Source: Multifurca ochricompacta | Lineage: Eukaryota > Basidiomycota > Agaricomycetes > Russulales > Russulaceae | DNA length: 64,000 nt | Direction: 5' to 3' | Assembly: GCA_022496185.1 (NCBI GenBank) | Contig: WTXG01000113.1 | Location: forward strand, 55,144-119,143 | Shown: piece after piece, positions 11,542 to 26,529 of the stretch | Layout: each line of letters begins with the position of its first letter | Position numbering within the stretch: position 1 is the stretch's first letter | Translations under genes and position numbers: made by a program | Notes under the pieces: generated by a model | Database searches by the model: none | Told to the model about the DNA's origin: nothing | The model's input: only the letters and a program-made list of their open reading frames with translations

Positions 11542-14500
11542 TCAAGCTTGATCCTGGTTCTGTGGACCGTAGAACGTGGTGAGTGCCATACATCCAAGCC
11601 AAGCGATCTCAACTGCTGCGCGACCAATAGCAGTAAGCGGCTGTGATACCACCTCTTCCTCTACCGGGTCCGTCGTCTGCATCGCCGGATGTGTGTGCAA
11701 TTGAACAGGCGGCTCACTGCGCGGTACACACAAACCAAGTTTCTCCAATCCCTCAGGTACGAACTCGATAGCCCCACTGCGGTCCAGGGATGCTCCAATA
11801 ACAAAATCATCCGAATGTACGTCACGAAGCGATGCCGGTGGGATACCAAGCTCTGCTTCCTCCAATGGGCCCGTCACCGAAAGCCCACGGACAGGAAGGC
11901 GAATCCCAGAGCCGTTAAGGTCCGAATGTGCGAGGAGACGACCGATGACCTTGAATCCCCGACGGACGTCAAAGTGAGGCGTTGGGTGGTGCCTCTCACG
12001 ATCACTCTTGCGCGGACGGGATCGTGAACGTTTCTTGGCGGGCTTCACCTCACCGCGTTCGTCGAATGGTACGTAATACACTAGCAAGTACAAGTTTTGC
12101 TCGCGGTCAAGTCCTTTCGTTGAACGTTGTCCCTGCTCACGCGCAGCGTTCGCGGGGTCCGTCTCGTGAGGCCATAATGGAAGCAGCATGTACAACGACT
12201 CGTCTGGCACCTGAGTGAGCATGTCCTTGTTTATGCCCCTACCCTTGCGTCCGATCCCCGCACCGTTCTTAGAGCGACTAGACGGAACGAGACCCACATC
12301 CTTAAAGGACGACCTGAGGCCTTGAATCGCACGGTCTTGTTCCTCCTGCATAGAACGCGGAGCCAACGTCATCCAGGGCGGATTGATGGATACGAGGCTG
12401 GATGAAAAAGGGCGTGGTAGGCTGCCACCAGGCGGGCCAATAATGCGCTGGATCCAATTACCGTGGGTTCGCCTCGTGGCCCGTGCAGGAACCTGTTCAT
12501 TCTTGAGTTGATCGATCGCAAAATTGTCGAGAGTACCGAAGGCCTCGGGGTGGGAAGTGCGTGGGACGGGACTGGTAAACTCTCCGTCACTGTCTTCCTC
12601 AGCCTCATTGTGAGGAGTCAACTGCCGTTCTGAGATGGAAGAGCTCGCTGAAGAGGTCGAAACTGATGAGGTAGAGGAAACGCTTTGAGACGTGGAGGAG
12701 GACAACGTGAAAGCCGTCGTGCCTGACAGATCGAGAGAAGTGGTGCCGATGGTGTGGGACGACCCGCCACGGCGTATGGCCGAAGAAGTTTGTCTCTCAA
12801 GCGCTTCAATTCTGTTCAGGTCAACAATTTGACGACTGGCGGGTGATTCCCGATGAGGCGAGCCCGCTGACCAATCTTGCGCAGCGCGCCGAGGGTGAGA
12901 TAGATTGGGTTCGCGGCGGCCGTCACGGCGGTTATCGCCCTCCTCTGGTAATAACCCGTGAGTGTCCAGTTTCGAGGTACTCTTAGTGAATGTGAATTGC
13001 TCCTGGACGCGCTTTGTCGCAAGTAGAATGCCGTCGTGTGTTGGCATCATCAGCGTTCCACGACCTTCGCCGGGCCTTGCGGTGCGCGAGCTCACCGTGG
13101 TGGTGGTGCTGCTACGGGTTTTACTCGAACGGTAGCTCTTTAGGCTGTAATGCCGATAGATCGAGAAGGCGAGCGCCCTGGAGTGCCGGTGAACGACGGT
13201 TGTCGGTCCGCCAAATTGGTTCACAGAGTCAGTGTCAAGATCATGCTCTGCATTTAGACGTTGCTGGTTTGGCTTGTCCGGATCGGCTAAAAAAAAATAA
13301 AAAATAAACAGAAAAGCAGAGAGAAGAACAAAGCCGTATCAATAAAAAATAAAAAAAAGACCCGAAGAAGGCACAAGGCTATACGCACAAGGGGGTAGAC
13401 TGGCTCGTTCCATGCGGATCTGTCCGATTTGTGGACAGCGCCAGATATCCCAAATTCTTGGGTAGCCGTCTGGCTCGCGAGGAGCAAGAGCGACGCGCTC
13501 GCGCTCGCGAATGAAGGACCAGTCATTGCGACGGACAGCATAATCGGGATCAAGATTCCGGAGACCCCAGCAAACGAGTCATCGAGAGTCACGGTGCTAG
13601 GGCGACGAGGAGCAGGAATGTCATCTGGTTCGGTCCACGGTGCGACATCCAGTAGGTTTGGCACCCGGTTGGGCTGACTGAGGAGGTCGCGCATGGCGGC
13701 AACACCTAGGTGTTCCTTGCCCTGGTCTTTGTCCTTGTCCTTCTTACGCTTATCCTTCGATTTCCCCTTGTCCTTAGACGGAGGTAAAGGCAACGATTGT
13801 GGTGCTATGAACGAATGGGACGAGCGACGCGAGCCAGGGCCTGCTACGCTACCGACATTCATGATATAATTAAGGTCGATGCCCTGATAAACGTGCTCGC
13901 CCGAGTCGTCCGCTTGGGGAACACCTGCATTGTTAGCGAACATGCTCCAATTGGCAGGTGGCAAAGGAGGCTGCTGCTCTCTGTTGGGACTCGTGATTGA
14001 GCTGTGGAAGCTAGACTCAAAGTCGCCGTAGCTTGGCCGGCGCACAGTGGTGACACTGTCCTCCCGCTCACGCGCATTGGCTTGCATGAGCATAAGGTCT
14101 GTATCGCTCGCATGAAACGAGCGATCGCGTGCAGAAGCCATCCGTATAGCGACGCTATTGCGACGCATAGCCGCAAATCCGCGGGAACCGGTTTCCGAGA
14201 CGTCCGAGTCGTCGTCATCACTATCCGCGCTAGCGAATATGACAGGGGAGCCGGCTTCTTGGCGACGCTCGTTCGGATCAACGATGTACCAATCTGCACA
14301 CTGCTGTGTGCCGGGGGGACCATCACCGTCAGATTCGACCCCGGAATCGAAAGCATACTGTGAGCGGACCTGGTCCAAGCCAAAGGTATTCTGCGAGGCG
14401 TCGTCGGGAGCGATGCCCTCGAGTTCAACGTCTGTGTCGACGATACCGGATTCATTTCCAGGGTCAATTTCTGCGTCAGAAGCGCTCCCTGACGTTACTG

Positions 14501-16100
14501 GGTCAGAGTCACTTCCAGGTGCCTCTGGGAATCGGCGAGAGGAAGGGCCGGGAAGATTTTCTGCGGTGGAACGATCGGGGATGTAGCGGTTGGTCGGAAG
14601 CGAGGGTCTGCGCCCTCCGTCATCGATGGCGCGCATTTTCGCGCGATTTCTGCGGGCATCGTCCTCATCACCCTCGTCGTCAGTACCGCGCGTGTGGGAG
14701 ATAGAGGGGCGGGGGGTGCGATCTGTGCTGCCTGTACTATGAGAGTGACCGCTCTCGCTGGTGGCTTGGACCGAAAGCGGACTGGGCACATCGCGATCGT
14801 ATGAATGACGGTGGACAGAGGCCGCACCAAAAGAAAAGGTAGCTAAGCTGGAATGAGTATAATATTCGTCATCATTGAGATTTTCTGAATTCTCTTGCAT
14901 GTTGAATGGAGAGATGGATACAGTAGGAGTGGATTGGGGAGGGGTATGTAAATGAAGCGCGGGGAGAGAACCTCGTCGCGTAGAGGTTAAAGAAGCCATG
15001 GATTGTGTGTGTGTGTGCGCAGGACGCCGCGTGGGCTTGGATGGTGGATAAGGAGCCGGCGGGTTGACGCGAGACCTGACGTAGGCCGAGAAGAGGCGAT
15101 CAGTATTCAAATTGTGGGTTAGTGAAGAGAAGAAGACGAAACCAAGTGCAAATGAAGTATGAATGAAGACCAGGGAAATGGATACGGAAAGGGGAAATCC
15201 ATTAGGGTTTCAGTTCTGTGATTTGAACGGATACTCCCGGGAGGGAAGAAAGGAAAAAGGGAGGAAGGGGGAGGGGAAGGGGAAGGGGAAGTGGAAATAA
15301 GCGCGAAGCTACCGAGGATCTGGATTAAAGCAAGCCACCAGCAATATGTATTGGCCATGGCACGGCACAAAAGCTGATGGTACTCAAAATGACCCAAATT
15401 AGGAATCACCATATGGGGTCATAAATAAAAAAGGGCAGAAGATCACAAAGTGACGGAGAGAGAAACCGAAAACACGGTAGCAAGTGAGGGGGGGAGGGAG
15501 GAAGAAACCCTCTCACATGATCCATGCAAGGTGAGGGGGGTGTGTATGACCACGAGGTGAGCCAAACAGACACGAGAAGGAGAGGAGATACTCCGACAAA
15601 AGAAAAATGAAAGATGGCTTATCTCCCTCGGCTCTGGGGGAAGTTATTTGAATTGAATTGGAAAGGGAAAAAGGAGGTGTGGAGAGAAAGAGAAAGAGCT
15701 TGCAAGTGAAGAGAAAGAGTCAATCGGACACCAGCACTTACTGGGAGAGACGACGATAAACGGAATTCTGCGAGTTGTTACCAATACTATACAAGCCATC
15801 CTCGCTTGTATATGACGAACGTCTTGTCATCATAGGTTTACCAATAGCACGCGAAGGAGGGATCGTTTCAGATGGGGTGAGAGAGAGGGGCGTGAGAGCG
15901 GGAGATATGAGTTCTACGGCTGAGTGGGCAAAGAGTTGTTGATCTAATTGCGCAAGAGGCGCACGATGGGGATGCATAGTCGTATCAAGGGATAATGAGG
16001 GATCTGATGGGTCATTCCCAGTCAGGGACGCGGCTGAATCCAACTTTTTGTTGCGGGACAGTGAGGAGGGGAAATATGAAAGTCTAGATAAGGACTGCAT
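11542..16100 (-). CDS. Large disordered protein of unknown function
   Basis: Three exons join in phase to 1,264 residues. Exon 1 is 16100-15742 (donor GTAAGT). Exon 2 is 15075-13385 (CTACGTCAG acceptor, GTATAG donor). Exon 3 is 13286-11542 (TTTTAG acceptor). The first intron is 666 nt, long for this genome, so the link to exon 1 is less certain; translation could instead start at the ATG at 14999. Most of the protein is Ser/Asp/Arg-rich and disordered, with a Lys/Asp block near DKGKSKDKRKKDKDKD. A hydrophobic stretch lies late in exon 2. The C-terminal 250 residues look folded: a block with LYMLLPLWPHETD, LYLLVYYVPFDE and FKVIGRLLAHSDLNGSG, ending in AVEIAWLGCMALTTFYG. I do not recognise the family. 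It may be an agaricomycete-specific protein. Confidence 0.65.
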
Positions 16101-19100
16101 GAGCACCCAACGACCCTGTTTATGCAAAGAATATGTTGCGAAAGTGTAGATTGAGGAAAAGCGAAGAAAAAGGGAGAGATAGAGAGAGAGGACAAGGAGA
16201 CCGACGTGTGGGAAGAGTTGGTGCGCTTTTGAATATACTAGGTTTTTTTGGGTCTCGTCGAGACTGGAACAGCTGACTACGGGGGATTGGGGGGGGGGGA
16301 AGAGCGAGTGCTTGGTTGTTGTTTCCACTTGTCCTTTGGCTGTTCTTTTTGCTTTGCTTTGTGCTTTGCTCTTTGTCCCTCTCTTGACGTTACCCGCGCC
16401 CGTGCCCGTACCCGTGCCCCCCTGCCCTCCCCTTCCCCCGACTCCCTTGGCCCGTGCCGAATGTTCCGGTGTCCGGTGTCCGGTGCCATTCGGTTCCACG
16501 TGGCCTCTTGTTCTCAATTCGGAAACCTTGTTCACACACCCAAATTTGAGTTCTTGAACAACAGTGAGCGTGAGGCGTGAGCTGCTGAGCCTGAGCCTGA
16601 GCCATGAGCTCATGGTGTTGGAGGAAATCATATACGACGTATTATCATGACGTGTATCCCACCCCCTGTAAGTGCAAGTAGTATCTTCCCCCCTCTCGTT
16701 GCTCGTATTGTGCCCACCCCCTCTCCCCTCCCTCTCCACCCACGTGGGAACTGTCAAAGAAAATCGCTAATGCTAATCTCCCGATCCCCTCCACGGCATG
16801 CGCTTCGGTGCCAGTACCCGGCTAGTTTCCACGGTTTCTCCGCGTCCGTCCCATCGATCTATCTATCTTATCTGTCCACTGTCCACTCTCTGTATTGTAT
16901 TTGTATTGTATTCTGTCTTTCTTTCTATTTCAACTAGCCCTTTCCCCTCCCGCCTCCTTTCACACGACGTCGTAGGTTATACCTACAGTTTCTTTTTCTT
17001 TTTTTTTTTTGTACGTAGGTCATCTCCAACGCCTCGTGCGCTGTTTCTCCGTCTCAGCACCGTCGAACGCTCGCTTACAGACTCCGCACAAGCAGCTTTT
17101 CCCTGGGCGGGAATCAACTCCCCACTACAGTGGTACCGGAAAACTGATCACGCATAGCCGGGGTCCACCAACGTCCCTTTAGATCTGGCTTAGCGTCTCC
17201 ATGATGGGGCAACCCGCCGCCGCCCATCAAACTTGATCCCATGTCAGTCTAGACAAGACAAGCCGTCTAGCGGACCATACACACGCACACATACATACAT
17301 ACACACATACATACACCGGCTATCCGTTTCGGCTTTGGCGATTTCCATTTTCAGAAAGCCTCTCTCTCCCCCCCTCACCACTCCCCCAAATACTACTTCT
17401 TTTTTTAATATGTTTAAACACTGGACCCACTACACGAAGGCCGGGATCTTAAGCAGCGCACAGGAAACTGACTTTTTCTGGTGAAATGTGGCGATACGCG
17501 TAAAAAAGCGTCAATGAACCCTGCAGGGCACCGCTACGTGCCAAGTGCCAGTAGTAGTGTAGTACCGACCGGTTGGTCCCCCCCCCTAGCTAACAGCAGG
17601 CTAAATCATACCGCGCCGCGCCGCACAACGCAATGCATTTGACAACCCGTGGCTTTTTCTCGTTGCTCCGCTTCTTCACTATCTCTTTAGGTGTGCCTGC
17701 AGCGCGATCGCCCTCTTGTCAATGTAACCGCCGGCGCCGGCGGTGGTGTCAGTAAACCAGTAGAGCACCCCATCTGTGGAAGAGGTGTCCTTCGCTGCAA
17801 TGCCGCTACAACGACAAGAACAAAAAGAAAAGAAAAGAAAAGATGTAAAACAAAAACAAAAAAAACCCTTCCCCCCTCCCCCGGGATAGAGAGAGTAAAA
17901 ATAAATCATGCACAATGCACAAAGCGATTGGCTGATATGAAAAAAAAAAAAAACTATTTTGGAACTCTCCACTCCAACCCGCATCACCCGATCTGCCGTT
18001 TGGTTCTCGTCCTATCTGTTTCGGACTTGGGACCGACGACGAAGATTATGCTATCCTACTCGTTTTTTTCAATCAGAAGGGGAATAGAAGGGATCTCCTC
18101 CCCCCCCCCCAAGGGTGTGGCGGTCGAGCTGACGCCGCCCCCGGTACCACGATTCAATGAGATATCATATCATATCTAATAGTTCTTTCGACGGACGAGA
18201 AGTCATGGGGTTCGCAACGGATCACACTGTATTGCGGTTGCGGTTGGAGTTAGCCATCGTATTATTATTATACTCTTCGGAGGCCCGAAAGGGACAGAGA
18301 AAATAAAATAAGATAGGACGTTTAACCAAAGCCAGCCTTCTACGATGATCGCACGAAGTACTTTTTTTTTTCTACAACTGGTTGTGTCCGAGAAGGGGGT
18401 GGGGGTGACGGAAGTTATCCTTGGCCAACTATTCCATCCACGCGGTATGCGCGTCATGAGATGATGGGATTGAACACAAGATATGCCCTTTCGTTCGTTC
18501 GCTTATCTTTTTTTTTTTTTGTTGGCCCATCAGTTTTTTTGGTCATAATCGTATAATATCAACACGTAACGATTATTCCTTCCTACCGATTTCAATAACG
18601 AAAACTTTTCGCGCAGAGTGTAGTAGTAGATTTACAAATGTTTTCCCTTTTTTTGTTTTTGGGTTTTATCTTTTGGATTGAGATATTGTAGCTCTTCAGC
18701 CAATCGGTGACATCATGGAGCGGGGGGGGGCACCAACAACGCACGACCCATACCCTGCCCTACATTGCCCTCCTCCCCCCCAACGCCCGGTGTTCCTCCC
18801 TATGAGCCTCTGAACCTTCTATCCATAAAAGTTCATCCAAACGAGGCGTGAGCTCCCCTTCATCTCCACACTCCCCCACTCTTTCGCCCTCTCTCATTTC
18901 ATTTCGCTTCCCCCCTCCCACTCTCCTGGGAAGAGGGGGTTTTTTTTTAAAAAAAAAAGGGGGGGTGGGTGGTGAATCGTTAGTAATAAAAAAAAAAAGA
19001 ACAAACAAATAAACAAATAAACAAATAAAAAAGCAACGGCGTAAATAATCCGACGCAGGGTTAAGGGGAAACGTGATTGAATGTATTGTTATCGGTTTCT

Positions 19101-20706
19101 CTGAACCCTGTGGGCTTGCCTGCTGCCCTGGGTTTTTCTTTCCTTTTTCTTCTTGTTTTCGATGCGTTGTTGGACCTACAATACAATTATTATTATTTTG
19201 ATCCGTGTGCACACGCACACAGAATGAAACGGGGGCAGAAATTGCATTTCCGCTACATTAAAATGCTTTTAACTACGCATCCAAAAAATGATAATAAATA
19301 AATAAATAAAAACCAATCCTTGGACCCAGCCAGCAGCTGAAAAGGGATCGATCGCGACCGGAGACCACCACGTACATTTGCGGTGCGACGGCCTCCTTCC
19401 TGATTCCCGATTTCTCCTTCCTATTTTAAAAATAGTAAGTTAGGTTCGCCGAGCTTCAAATTAAATAATCCCAACGCCAACGCCAAATGTTAAAAAGCGC
19501 GCTCTTATTTATATTTATATACAACATATAATATCAAACTCTCGCCTCACAGCGTGGCGTTTTGCTGTATAGCTCGAGGGGTAACTATATTATCCTTTCT
19601 TCTTGCCAGGTTTTTCGCGTTCATGTCAATCAGAACGAATAAAATAAAAAGAAAGAAAGAAAGAAAGGAAGAAAGAAAGAAAGGGGAAGGACCCAACCTT
19701 TTTTCCGACCTTTTCTTTTTTCTTCCAAGTTAACATTAACTTCTCTCGTTTCCAATCAATCAGCACGCCACGATTCTGTTGTCCGTCGGCATCTATTGCC
19801 AGGAGGGAGATCGAAGTGCCTTTGTCCATGTGCTTTTTTGCGGCCGATGGCGGACAACGTCATGCTCTCGAGCTATTATAAAAAAGGATTCTAACGTATA
19901 ACTGTTACCTCCCTCCCGCACTACGGTGCTAGTTGATGAGGTAAGGGTCAATTTTACTTGTCAAGGGGCTGTGATTGGCGACTTGACAAAAAAATAAAAA
20001 AGACTCCATGTGTTGTGTTGTGTTGTGTTGTGTTGTATTGAATCGGATGATTTTTTTTGAATTGGATGATTTGGAAAAGAAATGTAAAATTAAATTGAGT
20101 TGAAAGACTTTGGGAAACGATATGAAACACCGCGATGATTCCGCTTATGACGCCTGTCGCCCTTCCCCCCCGCGAATCTGTGCCTGAAGCACTCTAGAAC
20201 AGAGGAAATAATGACCCACAAATGACGACCAATGTACGGCACTCGCTCGCTCAACAACCTGCCCCCTTATAGTTGGTATACGCCTCCCTATCCCTATCCC
20301 GCAGTCGAGTCGAGCACGCTCCACTTTGGCGCGTCAGGGCGGGCGGAGTCAGAAAGAAGAGGGGCGTAAGTGAACGTCTATTGGAATCTCTTCCCTTTCA
20401 TGCATCGTATATAAGAAAAATCAAAGGGGAGGGGTGTGTGTGTAAGACCGATCTCAGTCTCGTATAAGTGTTGAGTGTATCAGTGTATGAGTACATGTAT
20501 CTGATGTATAATGTACTTAAGTCATATAAGAAGGAAGGCAATTTCAAAACAACAAGACGATCATCCATAGGTGGGAGCTGGACAAGAAAAGGAGACGAGT
20601 GGTGGTGGTGATGACGGTGACGGTGGTGTCGGTCGCAGCGGCGACGGTAGTGGCGATTTGGGGGAGGGGGGGGGGGGGGGGTTGGGCGTATTCCCGCATT
20701 TAAACA
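16101..20706. other. Long gene-poor intergenic region
   Basis: 4.6 kb without a supportable gene. The right edge of the first part (16,100-16,700) is the promoter of the gene at 11,542-16,100. The rest holds A/T homopolymers, G/C runs, a (TGTTG)n tract at about 20,011-20,036 and GAAA-type repeats near 19,650. No tRNA or other structured RNA was recognised. Confidence 0.55.
20011..20036. repeat. (TGTTG)n microsatellite
   Basis: Five near-perfect pentanucleotide units in non-coding DNA. Confidence 0.85.
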
Positions 20707-21354
20707 TTAACTGCATAATCCGTCTTCGAGCGATTCCCCACAGCGAACACAGCGAACACGGCGGTCAAGCAAACAGAGGCCGATACCTAATGGGAACCAC
20801 ACAATCGCCGCAAGCACACCTGCCAAAAGCATCAACTTAGAGAGAGCCCGCACAAATAGAGTCCCAACACGCGACATACCAAAGAACCCGTACCTCGACT
20901 CGGGGACGTGAGAGCCTGATTGGAGGCACACCATCTGTGGATGGTCTGGCGGGAGCAGCGACGTGACAAGCTGTCCCGTACGTATGTCGTGGTAATGATA
21001 CACGACCGGTTCTGATATTACGGCACCGTATACGACCTGTGGTGCGGCCGCAAGCATAACGGGTGGCCTTTCGGCTGCCTATCCTGAGGACCTAAATCCT
21101 TCGAAGGCGTTGGTGGCGCTAGTTGTGCGATGGTCATGGAATATCGAGACACGCTTTTGGTTATAACGTACCTGTACTGGTGGTAGCGGCGGTGGTTCGT
21201 ACGCCGGTGGGTTTTCGATGGGTACAGGGGGGTCTGTGTGCATCATCTGAATGGAGAGAAGAGAGGTTTTAATTGGATTTTTTGCTCTGTGAGCGTGTGA
21301 AGCGAGCGATAGGTGAGCTCAACGTACTGGGGTGATTTGGATATCGATAATCAT
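20707..21354 (-). CDS. Small BRI3/LITAF-like membrane protein
   Basis: Three exons (21354-21328, 21246-21172, 21078-20707) join in phase to 157 residues. The N-terminal half is Pro-rich with a PPAY/PPPL stretch, the type of motif that recruits WW-domain (Rsp5-like) ligases. Then comes a Cys at MVCLQSG, a hydrophobic segment of about 20 residues (LLAGVLAAIVWFPLGIGLCL) and a CVRCG motif just after it. A hydrophobic insert next to a C-terminal CxxC is the pattern of brain-protein-I3 and LITAF-like endolysosomal proteins. Only a single Cys stands where the N-terminal CxxC knuckle would be, so zinc binding is doubtful. Endosomal or vacuolar membrane location is inferred. Confidence 0.65.
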
Positions 21355-21654
21355 GGTGGTTTGGAAAGAGAGATATATTTATTTAAATTTGTTTGTTGGG
21401 ATTGGAGGGAATAGCACCGGGACTACGAACGACTTAAGTGGCAGTAACTGGCGGGTCGGGTCACGCGCTGCGGAATGCGATGATGCGCAGTTGGGTTTGG
21501 TTAATTTAAATAATTAAATAATTAAATAATCGTCAATTGTCGTGTCGTGTCGTTCGTGTTATTTTTTTTCTTTGTTCGTGCCTGCCTTTGTCCGTTGCGC
21601 ATACACACGCAGATATTTTGAACCTCTTTCGATTACCAGATTTTCAGTGTAAAC
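21355..21654. promoter_or_regulatory. Divergent promoter region, 300 bp
   Basis: This separates the BRI3-like gene (-) from PRMT1 (+). It contains the AT-rich tract TTAAATAATTAAATAATT near 21,500 and a CGTGTCGTGTCG repeat just after. Shared regulatory use is inferred from orientation alone. Confidence 0.5.
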
Positions 21655-23337
<1,683 letters not shown>

Positions 23338-23737
23338 GTATTGATTGATATTCCCCATCATGTATAGAGAGCGAATGTATTGTCTTGTCTTTTTTGTCTT
23401 TTTTGTCTTGATGATATGATGAAACAATGAAGAAAATATAATAAAAGTTCACTCCCTCTCCCTCTCCCTCTCCCCTCCATCCCCAATTTTCATTCATTTC
23501 CTTAAGTAACCCTTCGTTCATTATCATATCATCCGTTCCGTCATCCGTCCGTGTCCGTCATCCATCAATCAATCATCATCATCATCAATCAATCGTCAAC
23601 ATTACACAAAAATAAAATAAATTTACCGCTCGTCCCGGACCCAACTTATTCCTATCCTTTTTTCATCCACCCACTCATCCATCCATCCTCTCACTACCCT
23701 CACTCAGTTGTCGTTGTCTGCAAACACAATTCAAATC

Positions 23738-26529
23738 ATGTCCTTGAACACCATCCCAGCTGACATTTTACTCGAAATTGCCGATCACTTGTCATATCCA
23801 TCTCAAGTTCTCCATCTGTTTCTCACTGTGCGCATTTATTATGGCTCCCCACACGGCCCCCCCCCCCCCGCTGAACTTTTCTTTTTCGTCGTCCTCTCCC
23901 CTTACTCCACTCGTAGTCTTCAAGAATTGCCGATGCACTCACACCGGCACTCTATTCGCGGGTCATCCTACATGGACCCACCCAGTGTGTCCGCACCCTT
24001 GACATGCTCTACGTTAGGCCGGACCGTGCCCGACACGTTCGTGCCCTCGAGGTGTCCCCTGATTCCCCTAGTAGCGGGCGGACAATCAGGTGGGGTCGCG
24101 GCGCATTGCCGAGTGGGTACACCGTATCTTCCGGTGTGCGAAGGGCGGCGCGATACTTTGAGGTCTTGCGTAGTTTTGTGTGGGATGGAGAAGAGTTACC
24201 CCCATATGATGATATGTGGTTCGCGTTGCGCATCTTGTACGTTGTATTGTTCCCACTCCCACCCCCTCCCACTCTTGCTCACTCATCCTCGTCTTTTTTT
24301 GGGTGTTCTTCGTTCATCTACTTGGGACAGCTGTCCACGTCTCAAGTTTATCGCGACCACGCTTGGATCCATCTTACCCTCACCAAATAGCCATGTGAGT
24401 GTGCTGTCCGTTCCTGATTGATCCCTAGGGGTCTACGAACTATGGAATGTTGTCTCCTTACCGGCTTTTTTAAATCACCGGGTTCTAGTTATTTGATTTC
24501 AATGACCTTCAAGGTTTCTCGTTAACATTCAAGAGTGGTTTTTACTGGCAGAACGATGGCATTTCTCGTGGTATGCTTCTATTCAGTTCTCACGCTGAGC
24601 CTCAGTGAGGCTGGCTGCAAGGCGCTGACGTCAGTGAACATGGAAGATACAGATGAACCGGTACCGGGTTATCGTCGTCTCTGGGACATGCTTATCAAAC
24701 GTTGCCCCAATCTCGAACATCTCGCTATCGATGGACACTCCCCGCATGCCCCTGTCGACGCACACGGACTCGTTCGTGGACGCTGGCCCAAGCTGCGCTC
24801 GCTCTTAATAGGTGATGTTGTACTCGATTGGCATGTCGGCCTGAATCCCGCCCTTGGTCGATCATTTCGTACTTTCCTCGATGCGCATCGTAACCTAGAG
24901 TCTCTACACCTCCAGAGTCACGCGCCGAGCGTCGCCGCTCCGGACGTTCTCGCAGAATTGGACGCCGATGCGCTCGCCAAGGTCAGCACGTTCAGCGGAG
25001 CGCTCGCACAAGCGCAGGTCCTCCCCGCGCGCGCGTCGCTGAAGACGCTGCAAGTGCCTGACCTTTTGTCGTTACGCGAGGGAACGCCGTTAAGCGTGAG
25101 CGGGTCCCTCGCGGCGCTACCCTCTCTCACGTCCCTCACGATCGCATTCCGACTCGAGCAAGGTTACGATAACGGCTCCACCCTCCGCGCCGTTGTCGCA
25201 GCGTGCCCTCACCTGCGTCATCTCGACTTTACAGTCGCTTGTCGACCATCTTTCACAATAGTTAGTAAAAAAAAAAGTTCACAATTTAAAATTAATCTTA
25301 GTAATAATAATCTTTAATCTTTAAACCAGGAAACTTTTGCTCGCTACATCCGTCCACTCGGCCAACTACGCACCTTTGTTTTGCGCATAGTGCCCTCGCC
25401 GGGTGAGGATTCTTTATGCGCATCGGGTACTAAAGTAGTCCGATTGAACCCGCGTCTGTCCTCCTTCGAACTCGTCTTTCTAACAAACACGGGAGGAGGA
25501 GGACAAGGACAAGGACAAGGACATGGTGGCGCGTTAACGACGTCTTTACCGTCCTCATCAGCATCGTTACCCGTACGCGCCCACGGTTCCTTCGCTCTCG
25601 CCCTTGACACCCACGGTCTCCCACTCTCTTTACACGTCGTCGAACGACACGCCCGATTCTCCTCCTTCTTCTCGTCCTCCTTCTCCTTCACTTCCTCCCC
25701 TTCCACCACCGCCGCCCCTACTACTACCCCCAACACGATCGCTGCCGCTGCCGCCGCGGTCGTCTCTGCCACCACCTCAAGTTATGCCTCTATATTCTTA
25801 CCATCATCATCCTGGCTTTGGCCTTGGCTTTCTTCTTCTTCTTCTTCCCTTTGGTCTTCCTGGCCTTGGCTATGGTTATGGCTCTGGCTTTGGCTCGTCA
25901 TCTCCCTTTGTCTCTGGCCATGGCTTTGGTTATGGATTTTCTTCTGGCCATCTGGCACGACGATGTCGACGACGACGACGACGACGACAACGGGAACTAC
26001 TGCTACTGCCATCCCAAACAACAACAACAATGACAACCCTTATTACCCCATCATCCCCAATTCAGTCACCACTTTGGCTACTGCTGCCACTACCGCCGTC
26101 GCTGTAGCCGCTGCTGCCACAACCACTTGGGCCATTTACATTTACATTTACACTTCCAGTTCTTCTTTATTGTTTTCGTCTTTGTTTTATTCATCATCAT
26201 CATCATCATCATCTTCAACTTCTTCTTCTTCATCGTCAATGTTATCATTGTTATCATCATCATCATCATCATTATTATCATTATTATCATCATTATCGTC
26301 GTCGTTGTCATCATCGTCATCGTCGTCATCATTGTCGTCATCATCGTCCAACAACATCTGTCGTCGTTTGATGGTGGTAGATTTAAGACCGGCCGGGGCA
26401 CCAGGTACACGTCGCGCTCCGTTGTTCGCGCTTGTGTTGGAACGATCGCCGGCTGGGGAGGAAGCCCGTCTGTTGATGTTTTGCGCGATCTTGTCGGTCG
26501 TCGTCGTTTGGGGTTGTATCGCGCTATGA
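23738..26529 (+). CDS. F-box protein with C-terminal membrane tail and repeat-derived insert
   Basis: Six exons (23738-23827, 23917-24236, 24331-24394, 24489-24570, 24635-25260, 25330-26529) join to 793 residues. The N-terminus is an F-box (IPADILLEIADHLSYPSQV). The middle has leucine-rich-repeat-like segments (RLWDMLIKRCPNLEHLAIDG; WPKLRSLLIGDVVLDWH; CPHLRHLDFTV). The last exon ends in a block I associate with this agaricomycete family: FALALDTHGLPLSL, later VVDLRPAGAPG, then a hydrophobic C-terminal helix (LLMFCAILSVVVVWGCIAL). Between those blocks lie about 230 residues of Ser/Leu/Trp/Thr repeats translated from microsatellites; this insert might be an unrecognised intron instead. The splice at 24571-24634 is the least certain. 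A role as an SCF substrate adaptor anchored to a membrane is inferred. Confidence 0.7.
25781..26360 (+). repeat. Compound trinucleotide/hexanucleotide repeat inside the F-box gene
   Basis: Imperfect runs of TCTTCT, TGGCTT/TGGCTATGG, ACGACG, CATTTACATTTA and long (ATC)n/(TTATCA)n tracts. In the gene's frame they encode poly-Ser, Trp-Leu alternation and poly-Thr; the other two frames are also open over long stretches. Confidence 0.85.

Noticed and set aside
25782..26410. Minus-strand open frames across the F-box repeat
   Set aside because: Pure translations of the microsatellite (poly-Met/Thr, poly-Glu); no support as genes.
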